NCBI GenBank assembly: GCA_023228725.1
Contig: JALOAQ010000080.1
Span: 1 to 13,633, forward strand
Direction of reading: 5' to 3'
Source: Bacteroidales bacterium
GTDB taxonomy: Bacteria; Bacteroidota; Bacteroidia; Bacteroidales; ML635J-15
Length of the DNA: 13,633 nucleotides
Shown piece after piece: positions 7,538 to 13,633 of this stretch. Position 1 is the first letter of the stretch. Every line of letters begins with the position of its first letter. Under the pieces are notes generated by a model, which saw only the letters and a program-made list of their open reading frames with translations, had not been told where the DNA came from and ran no database searches. The translations under genes and the position numbers were made by a program.

Positions 7538-10500
7538 ATGAAAAAAATTATTACTATTATTGCTTTGTGCATAATTGAGGTGTTTTTTTGCACAAGTTTA
7601 TTTTCAGCTAAGACTTTTGTATTAAACAAGACAATAACAAAAGATACAATTATTGAAATGCCCAAAAATATTCCAACTGTATATGGAATACAAGTATATG
7701 GTAATGTAAATTTAATTTCAGACTCCAGTCTTGTTAGAATAATATTTGTTGAAAATGAAAATCAGCCTGTTTTATTAAATGAGTTTTATTATCCGCTTTT
7801 TATAAATGGAGTGCATGAGATATATTTGAGCGAAGAAAATGATTATTTTGCCAATGGAGTTAAATATGGGAGCTTTGAAATTTACATTAAAGATGCCGAG
7901 TTAAATGTTGATTCTGTTGTTTTTTATGAAAGTAAGCGTGAGAGATTGATTTTTGACAATTTATCTTATGATGAAAAAATAAATAATAAAATACTCCAAT
8001 TAAATATTAATTTGGAGGCAGAAGGTTTTATTTGGCGATCTGATACTACTTTGTTGAAAGAAAAGTTTTATTTAAGAAATTATGATTATTATGGTGCAAA
8101 CTCTTATGCTTTTGAATTATACAAAAAAGGTATTTATTCACCTACAATACCAGAGCCAATAAAAGGTAACACAAGCTCTACTTTAGTTGATAACTGGGAT
8201 TGGCGGAATAGACATGGAGCAAATAATCCCGCTTCGCTATATTATGATGGAGATAAAGATAGTGTTGAAGTATATATAGATGACTCCTTAAGATATGTGA
8301 CAGAAGTCGGCAATGGCTGGTTGACAAAGATAAATCCTCAAATGGGAAACAGCGGAGAGTTTTCTGAACAATGTCATAAAGGTTGTTTTTTATTTTCACC
8401 AACAAATGCAGTAGAATGTAATTACAACTTATACTATAATGATCATTATGATTTAAGCCTATCAGAACAATATATTATGGATTGCTCACCGTATAATACT
8501 CATAATTGTTATACAGCAGGATCTGTATATGGTGTTATAGATACTTATAAAAAATTTGGCGTTATAAATGATTCTTGTTATCCATACATAAATGATACAA
8601 GCGATTGTAATTATACATGTACACCAACTAATAGAGTTTATATTAATAATTCCTCTTACTTTGCGTTTAATTCTACTACAGATGATATTTTAAAAAATAA
8701 AATTATATTAAATGGATCCTTACCTGCAATTATCGGAGGGCACACAATGTGTTTATGTGGATTTGGTAAAATAAATTCCGCTATGTCTTTAGATCCGAAA
8801 GATAGTTATGCAACATTGAATATTCCTGAAAATAGTCCATATATGGGTCATACTTATTGGATTTTTAAAAATTCTAGAACTATATTTGATGGACATGGTG
8901 GATATGTATATGCTTTAAGAAGTTATGAACACGATACAATTTATAATTTAACATGGCATGGTTTTTACGTATTAGGCAGACCTATAGATTCCTTGAATGT
9001 AGATTTAGTTCCTAGATGTAGAGACGAAGATGGTGATGGTTATTTTTATTGGGGCATTGGACCAAAACCTTCAAGTTGTCCTGACACTGCACCAGATGAG
9101 CCTGATTGTGATGATAGCAACCCTTTATTAGGAACTTTTGATGAATATTATAATTGTAAAATGATTTGCAACCCTGATTTTTATTCAACATATCCTATTG
9201 AAATAACAAATGATACAATTTGGTCTTCAGATTTATATATATTTCAAGATATAATTATAAAAAATGGTGGAATGCTTAGAATAACGGGTAATTTATTTTT
9301 TATGCCACAGTCTAAAATTATTGTTGAAAATGGTGGTCTGCTTATGATTGATGGTGGCACACTAACTACTAATTGCGATGGAGAACTATGGCAAGGAATT
9401 AGTGTAGTAGGCGATTGTAATAATTTTGGACAAATTCCGAATACTTTGCCAGGTCAAGTAATTATTAAAAATAATTCAGTTATTGAATTTGCTATCAAAG
9501 GAGTTGCAGGCTATAATAATGCTATTGTTTATATTACAAACAGCCAATTTAGAAATTGTAAAATTTCTGTCAATTTGGAGCATTATAATAGATCTTTTGT
9601 ACCACCAATAATTCCTACAGGTAGAGTATATATCCACAATACTAAGTTTATAACTAATGATAAATTTAAAGATATTCCACAAAATCACATTTTTCTTTAT
9701 AATGTTGATTATGTTGGATTAAGAGGTAACAATTTCATTAATTCTGTACCAATAGATGTTTTGAACGCTTCGCAACGAGGCAATGGCATATTTGCTTATA
9801 ATTCAGGATTTGCTTGTACAGAAAACAGGTTATTTTATTACCCTTATATTATTCCTGGAGCAGAAATGTCGGTATTTGATGGCTTAGCTTATGGCATTAG
9901 AGCAGAAGGTTCTTCGGCAAAAACTGTGTATGTTGAAAACTGTAAATTTAATAATTATTATGAGTTTGGTGTATATATGAAATCAGGCTATGCAAATACA
10001 ATAATTAATAGTGTTTTTAATAAGAATGCATCAACACCTTATAGCGCTGGTCTTTATATGGAAAACTGTACAGGATTTAAGCTTGAAAACAATACATTTA
10101 ATGGGGGTTCTCATGGGCTTGTCGTTAAAAATTCTGGTTATTCAAATAATACAATATATAGGAATAATTTTGATAATTTAACATTGTCTTTACACGCACA
10201 AGGGGTAAATAGTAATTTTGATGGTTCTCAAGGTTTATTTATACAGTGCAATGATTATAATCAAAATTCGACACACAACTGGGTTTGCGAAGGTAATATT
10301 AAAAGATTGCAAGGATATTTAGATGCAGATAATCAATCAAATTCTATTTCGGCAGCTAATATATTTAATGCAGATTACTTAGAACAACCGCGTGCTTTTT
10401 ATATTGAAGATAATAATATAAACAATTTAGATTATCAATATTTTTATAATTGTTTAAACGATGCAACAGATATTACCGACTATGTGTCTGATAATGTCGA

Positions 10501-11701
10501 AACAATTGAAACAGGATTAGTGTTTACAGATAGTGCTTCTTGTCCTTCTAAACTTCCATGCATAATAGCACGTGTTGATTTTACGCAAGTTTTTGCAATA
10601 TCGGCTAATTTAGTAAGCCTAAAAAATACCCTAGATAGCCTAGTAGATGGAGGAGATACAGAATTGGTTTTACAAAAAATTCAAAGTTTAAATTCAAGAA
10701 ACTTTACTACTATATGCTCAGAGTTAATAGATTTGTCACCATATTTGTCTGATGAGGCTTTGTGCTTATTTATGCAAACACCAGTGCCTAATCATGATTT
10801 AAGCAAAGCTCTTGTCTTGTTGGCAAACTCTCCTTTGCCAAAAAATGCACGAAACGAACTTGATAATATGGTTTTATTAGCTCAATATAAACAGCAAGTG
10901 ATTAATGCTCAGGTTGGTACCAATGCAGTTGATATTAAATTAAACGAAATATCACAAATTGCTTTTGAAAAAGATATGGCTCTTAATTCTTATTTGCGGT
11001 ATGGTTTAAACAATGATAGCTTGCCAGAATTTAAAGATACGGTTATTAATTATTTAATAAATGATCATGATTATCATTCAAAATGTTTAGTAATACCTCT
11101 TTTGATTTCAGCTAAAAAGCATGGAGAAGTTAGTTTGCAGATATCGGAATTAAGGTCTTTGGCACTTAATGAAGAACAAGAGCTACAAGAAGAGTTAGAA
11201 GATTTTGCTAGTTTACAAGAAATATTATTAGCAGCCGAAACAGATTTTACCAAAGAAAATATAATTAGTTTAGTTGCAAGAAATTTTACATTCATAGAAA
11301 ATTTGGCTTATAGCCCTGATAGATTAGGCTCGGGTCAAGCTCAAACTTTACTGCAAATTGCTGAATATGATGAGTTTAGCCCTGAGTTAATTTTGCCTGT
11401 TTTTAATAAAAATTTTAAATTTCCATTAAAAAATGAACTGCCAAAAAAAATATATAAAACAGACGATTTAATAGAAGTTTTCCCAAATCCTGCAAGTAAT
11501 GAAATTTGGGTTGAATACATCTTGTCGCAAAACTCTAAAATTGATAGAATTGCTATTTTTGACCTTAAAGGAAATTTAGTGATTTCTAAGAGCATACGCA
11601 GTGGACTTGGTATTGAACGAGTTGATGTTTCAAGTCTTAACGAAGCTTGTTATATTTTGAAAATTGGAAAATATTCGAAAAAAATAAATATTGTTAAATA
11701 A
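7538..11701 (+). CDS. Secreted papain-like (C1A) cysteine peptidase with beta-helix and T9SS type A sorting domain
   Basis: A 1387-residue multidomain exported protein. A signal peptide (1 to about 24, ending LFSA/K) is followed by a beta-rich region (to about 145) and a short helical stretch (about 147-200) resembling a propeptide. The peptidase domain (about 218-470) opens with WDWRN at Trp220. It keeps a papain triad: Cys283 in GCFLFS, His402 in GGHTMCLCGFG and Asn445 in YWIFKNS; LSEQYIMDCS matches the papain LSEQ-DC block. The loop before Cys283 is unusual (see findings). Residues 496-540 are an acidic Ca-binding-type segment (DEDGDGYFYWGIGPKP, then DCDDSNPLLG). About 552-905 form a parallel beta-helix (repeats such as VYVENCKFNN, GLYMENCTGFKLENNTFNGG). 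About 1010-1290 is mostly helical, with SPYLSDEAL and LVLLANSPLP, a pattern I recall from other large Bacteroidota surface proteins. Residues 1312-1387 are the T9SS type A sorting domain (VFPNPASNEIWVEY at 1314). Substrate is unknown; it probably acts outside the cell. It heads a three-gene cluster with 18- and 21-nt gaps. Confidence 0.9.
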   Translation: MKKIITIIALCIIEVFFCTSLFSAKTFVLNKTITKDTIIEMPKNIPTVYGIQVYGNVNLISDSSLVRIIFVENENQPVLLNEFYYPLFINGVHEIYLSEENDYFANGVKYGSFEIYIKDAELNVDSVVFYESKRERLIFDNLSYDEKINNKILQLNINLEAEGFIWRSDTTLLKEKFYLRNYDYYGANSYAFELYKKGIYSPTIPEPIKGNTSSTLVDNWDWRNRHGANNPASLYYDGDKDSVEVYIDDSLRYVTEVGNGWLTKINPQMGNSGEFSEQCHKGCFLFSPTNAVECNYNLYYNDHYDLSLSEQYIMDCSPYNTHNCYTAGSVYGVIDTYKKFGVINDSCYPYINDTSDCNYTCTPTNRVYINNSSYFAFNSTTDDILKNKIILNGSLPAIIGGHTMCLCGFGKINSAMSLDPKDSYATLNIPENSPYMGHTYWIFKNSRTIFDGHGGYVYALRSYEHDTIYNLTWHGFYVLGRPIDSLNVDLVPRCRDEDGDGYFYWGIGPKPSSCPDTAPDEPDCDDSNPLLGTFDEYYNCKMICNPDFYSTYPIEITNDTIWSSDLYIFQDIIIKNGGMLRITGNLFFMPQSKIIVENGGLLMIDGGTLTTNCDGELWQGISVVGDCNNFGQIPNTLPGQVIIKNNSVIEFAIKGVAGYNNAIVYITNSQFRNCKISVNLEHYNRSFVPPIIPTGRVYIHNTKFITNDKFKDIPQNHIFLYNVDYVGLRGNNFINSVPIDVLNASQRGNGIFAYNSGFACTENRLFYYPYIIPGAEMSVFDGLAYGIRAEGSSAKTVYVENCKFNNYYEFGVYMKSGYANTIINSVFNKNASTPYSAGLYMENCTGFKLENNTFNGGSHGLVVKNSGYSNNTIYRNNFDNLTLSLHAQGVNSNFDGSQGLFIQCNDYNQNSTHNWVCEGNIKRLQGYLDADNQSNSISAANIFNADYLEQPRAFYIEDNNINNLDYQYFYNCLNDATDITDYVSDNVETIETGLVFTDSASCPSKLPCIIARVDFTQVFAISANLVSLKNTLDSLVDGGDTELVLQKIQSLNSRNFTTICSELIDLSPYLSDEALCLFMQTPVPNHDLSKALVLLANSPLPKNARNELDNMVLLAQYKQQVINAQVGTNAVDIKLNEISQIAFEKDMALNSYLRYGLNNDSLPEFKDTVINYLINDHDYHSKCLVIPLLISAKKHGEVSLQISELRSLALNEEQELQEELEDFASLQEILLAAETDFTKENIISLVARNFTFIENLAYSPDRLGSGQAQTLLQIAEYDEFSPELILPVFNKNFKFPLKNELPKKIYKTDDLIEVFPNPASNEIWVEYILSQNSKIDRIAIFDLKGNLVISKSIRSGLGIERVDVSSLNEACYILKIGKYSKKINIVK

Positions 11702-11705
11702 CTAT

Positions 11706-11722
11706 TAAAATTAAATATCATG
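11706..11722 (+). promoter_or_regulatory. A-rich start context without Shine-Dalgarno
   Basis: The 16 nt before the ATG (attaaaattaaatatc) closely match those before the peptidase gene (attaaaaattattatc, 7522-7537) and the second paralogue (tttaaaaataaatatc, 12679-12694). All end in TATC-ATG with A at -3, and none has a GGAG-like site. This fits the A-rich, SD-independent starts known in Bacteroidota and supports all three start choices. Confidence 0.6.
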
Positions 11723-12673
11723 AGAAAAATAAAAATACTTTGCTTGTCTTTGTTTGTAACAATAGCAAGCATTTGTTTATCACAAGATTATGTTCCAATA
11801 GTTGAAACAGGAAATTACTTTAGTATTGGAAGTTCAACAGGTAATAATCCCAATGTCGAAAATACTTATTATGAAATTATAGGAGAAGATACTATAATTG
11901 AGGAGCAAACTTATAAAAAACTGTACAAATCAGAAAGTGGTGTAGAATATCATCCTTTAGTAAACAAACAACTAGTAGGATTTATTAGAGAAACAGACGA
12001 TAGAAAAGTGTATATTAGAAGTTTGGCTGGACAAGAAGGTTTAATTTATGATTATTATGTTGAAAAAGGAGATACTTTAGATTTTAGAAATCCTTGTGTG
12101 ATGTTGCATCAATCATTATATGATTTCTTTCATATGGAGGACCAGGAAATCTGTGATACTGTAGCAATAGTTGACTCTGTTTATTATGCTGAAATAAATG
12201 GCGAAAGTCGAAAACATTATATTTTAAATGCTTATGGTAGTGGTCTTAATGCATGTACGTCTGTTTCAAATCTTTATATTGAGGGTATAGGAAGCTTGAA
12301 TGGATTATATAATTGCGGGTATGAGCATCTTTTGCTTGTAGGGGGGCGTGATTATGTATTATGTGCTTATAAAAATGGTGATTTATATTATGATAATCCA
12401 AATTATGATTTTTGCTATTTAACCAATACAGAAGATTTTGATATTGCTGAAATACAAATTTATCCAAATCCTGCAACAAGTATTTTAAATATTGTTTCAG
12501 AAGAAAATATTGAGTCTGTAGAAATTTTAAATATTTCAGGTCAAGTTGTAAATTATAAAACTGTTTCTAATAATATTGCAAAAGTTGATATAAGTGCTTT
12601 AAGTTCAGGGGTTTATTTTGCAAAAATTTATTTTTTCGATAATGTATTGGTGCGTAAGTTTGTTGTTGAATAA
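11720..12673 (+). CDS. T9SS type A exported protein, paralogue 1 (unknown function)
   Basis: A 317-residue protein. The signal peptide ends CLS/Q (21/22). The mature region (22 to about 240) belongs to no family I can name. It is beta-rich, with repeated short patterns such as YYEIIGEDTIIEEQTYKKLY, DRKVYIR, GLIYDYYVEKGDTLDF and ESRKHYILNAYGSG, which suggest a compact beta domain. It ends with LCAYKNGDLYYDNPNYDFCY, whose two Cys could pair. Residues ~245-317 are the type A sorting domain (IYPNPATSILNIV with Tyr248, ending VRKFVVE), so the protein should be secreted by T9SS and probably fixed to the surface. It lies 18 nt after the peptidase gene and 21 nt before its paralogue, with no terminator between, so co-expression is likely. 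A second in-frame TAA (12674-12676) follows the first stop. The Cys19 in the signal peptide is not in a lipobox. Function is unknown; being a partner or a substrate of the peptidase are guesses. Confidence 0.85.
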   Translation: MRKIKILCLSLFVTIASICLSQDYVPIVETGNYFSIGSSTGNNPNVENTYYEIIGEDTIIEEQTYKKLYKSESGVEYHPLVNKQLVGFIRETDDRKVYIRSLAGQEGLIYDYYVEKGDTLDFRNPCVMLHQSLYDFFHMEDQEICDTVAIVDSVYYAEINGESRKHYILNAYGSGLNACTSVSNLYIEGIGSLNGLYNCGYEHLLLVGGRDYVLCAYKNGDLYYDNPNYDFCYLTNTEDFDIAEIQIYPNPATSILNIVSEENIESVEILNISGQVVNYKTVSNNIAKVDISALSSGVYFAKIYFFDNVLVRKFVVE

Positions 12674-12694
12674 TAACTTTTAAAAATAAATATC

Positions 12695-13633
12695 ATGAAA
12701 AATCTAAAAATACTTTGCTTATCTTTATTTGTAACAATAGCAAACATTTGTTTATCACAAGAATATGTTCCAATAGTTGAAACAGGAAATTACTTTAGTA
12801 TTGGAAGTGCAGGTGGAGGTAATCCGAATGTTACATCTACTTATTATGAAATTATAGGAGAAGATACTATAATTGAGGAGCAAACTTATAAAAAACTGTA
12901 TAGATCAGAAAAGTATGGAGAATATCATCCTTTAATTAATAAACAACTTATTGGATTTGTAAGAGAAACTGATGACAGAAAGGTTTATGTAAGAAATTGC
13001 ATATCTGGGCAAGAAGGTTTGATTTATGATTATTATGTAGAGAAAGGAGATACCTTAAATTTTCTCAATACTTTAGTTGGTTCTGGTGGTTGGCTTTATG
13101 AATTATACGGAGCATTTACAGATGATCAATCAGATACTTTAGCAATAGTTGACACAATTTATTTTGCTGAAATAAATGGTGAAAGCCGAAAACATTATAT
13201 TTTAAATGCTTATGGTAGTGTTTGGCCAGTTCCTATGCTTTTTATTGAAGGAGTGGGAGGAACGAGTGGGCTTTATTTTTGTGGACGGGATTGTTTCCAT
13301 GTAGTAGGAGGAGCAGATTATTTATTATGTGCTTATAAAAATGGTGATTTATATTATGATAATCCAAATTATGATTTTTGCTATTTATTAACCAATACAG
13401 AAGATTTTGATATTTCTGAAATACAAATTTTTCCAAATCCTGCAACAAGTATTTTAAATATTGTTTCAGAAAAAAATATTGAGTCTGTAGAAATTTTAAA
13501 TATTTCAGGTCAAGTTGTAAATTATAAAACTATTTCTAATAATATTGCAAAAGTTGATATAAGTGCTTTAAGTTCAGGGGTTTATTTTGCAAAAATTTAT
13601 TTTTTCGATAATGTATTGGTGCGTAAGTTTGTT
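12695..13633 (+). CDS. T9SS type A exported protein, paralogue 2 (3' end cut by window)
   Basis: The frame is open from ATG 12695 to the last base (313 codons, no stop), ending in LVRKFV. By comparison with the upstream paralogue only about two residues and the stop are missing. It has the same layout: signal peptide ending CLS/Q (21/22), an unknown beta-rich domain, LCAYKNGDLYYDNPNYDFCY and a type A sorting domain (IFPNPATSILNIV, Phe246). Shared blocks include YVPIVETGNYFSIGS, YYEIIGEDTIIEEQTYKKLY and AEINGESRKHYILNAYGS. The centre is different: about residues 120-148 and 172-205 barely align with the upstream copy and carry, for example, FLNTLVGSGGWLYELYGAF. It follows 21 nt after paralogue 1. 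More copies may lie beyond the window. Function is unknown, as for its paralogue. Confidence 0.85.
   Translation, partial: MKNLKILCLSLFVTIANICLSQEYVPIVETGNYFSIGSAGGGNPNVTSTYYEIIGEDTIIEEQTYKKLYRSEKYGEYHPLINKQLIGFVRETDDRKVYVRNCISGQEGLIYDYYVEKGDTLNFLNTLVGSGGWLYELYGAFTDDQSDTLAIVDTIYFAEINGESRKHYILNAYGSVWPVPMLFIEGVGGTSGLYFCGRDCFHVVGGADYLLCAYKNGDLYYDNPNYDFCYLLTNTEDFDISEIQIFPNPATSILNIVSEKNIESVEILNISGQVVNYKTISNNIAKVDISALSSGVYFAKIYFFDNVLVRKFV

Larger units (their letters stand above)
11720..13633 (+). repeat. Tandem gene duplication with near-identical 3' ends
   Basis: The two genes starting at 11720 and 12695 are direct tandem copies. Bases 12357-12664 and 13323-13633 differ at only four positions plus one 3-nt insertion (an extra tta after 13386). 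Further upstream, identical blocks of about 45-60 nt (for example 11869-11931 with 12838-12900) alternate with diverged ones, and the central ~100-nt blocks hardly align. The end of the second copy lies outside the window. Confidence 0.9.

Noticed and set aside
11720..11790. Lipoprotein signal in the paralogous cargo proteins (Cys19) or in the peptidase (Cys18)
   Set aside because: The residue before the Cys is Ile or Phe rather than Gly/Ala/Ser, so there is no lipobox; a signal peptidase I site follows instead, and the proteins carry T9SS sorting domains.
12246..12479. Antisense open frame that has a look-alike at 13242-13448
   Set aside because: The two resemble each other only because they lie opposite the duplicated genes. 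They have low-complexity His/Asn/Tyr-rich composition and no start context, so they are shadows of the sense genes.
12674..12694. Terminator or separate promoter between the two paralogues
   Set aside because: The gap is only 21 nt, with no inverted repeat and no TAnnTTTG element, so read-through is the simpler reading.
1..13633. Mobile element or phage origin for the surface-gene clusters
   Set aside because: No transposase, integrase, terminal inverted repeats or att-like duplications are visible. The tail-fibre-like motifs at 133-420 and 1158-1316 are common in Bacteroidota surface proteins and do not by themselves indicate a prophage.

Overview
This is an AT-rich window (by eye about 30% G+C) from a member of the Bacteroidota, most likely a gliding or surface-protein-rich lineage of the Bacteroidales/Flavobacteriia type. 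No 16S or other phylogenetic marker is present, so the genus cannot be named. The assignment rests on type IX secretion system (T9SS) sorting domains of both type A and type B, SprB-like repeats, signal peptides with Gln at the predicted mature N-terminus, A-rich start contexts without Shine-Dalgarno sequences, and two TAnnTTTG-like promoter elements.

Region 1 (1-4183, + strand) is a compact cluster of three genes for exported or surface proteins. It holds the 3' part of a collagen-like Gly-X-Y protein with a C-terminal beta-sandwich-like head, a 151-residue secreted protein of unknown role, and a 956-residue adhesin-like protein. The adhesin carries an N-terminal beta-rich region, one Ig-like segment, six SprB-like repeats with a period of about 75 residues, and a gliding-motility-associated (type B) C-terminal sorting domain. 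The genes are 11 nt apart and then overlap by 4 nt, so they probably form one operon. A bidirectional terminator hairpin (4236-4276) closes it.

Region 2 (4303-7170, - strand) is gcvP, a complete single-chain P-protein of the glycine cleavage system. It is the only housekeeping gene here and is convergent with region 1.

Region 3 (7171-7537) is the divergent control region between gcvP and the next cluster. It has a candidate promoter on each strand and a long AT-rich leader.

Region 4 (7538-13633, + strand) is a second exported-protein cluster. The first gene encodes a 1387-residue papain-like (C1A) cysteine peptidase joined to a Ca-binding-type acidic segment, a parallel beta-helix, a helical region and a T9SS type A sorting domain. 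It is followed by two tandem paralogous T9SS type A cargo proteins of no recognised family. The second is cut by the window edge, probably only about two residues before its stop. The paralogues are a mosaic: the last ~310 nt are nearly identical, the 5' half is patchily conserved, and the centre is strongly divergent.

I see no mobile element, CRISPR array, tRNA or rRNA, and no clear evidence for a wholly new system. The most interesting items are the mosaic paralogue pair, the unusual active-site loop of the peptidase, and the collagen-like/small-protein/SprB-repeat operon.
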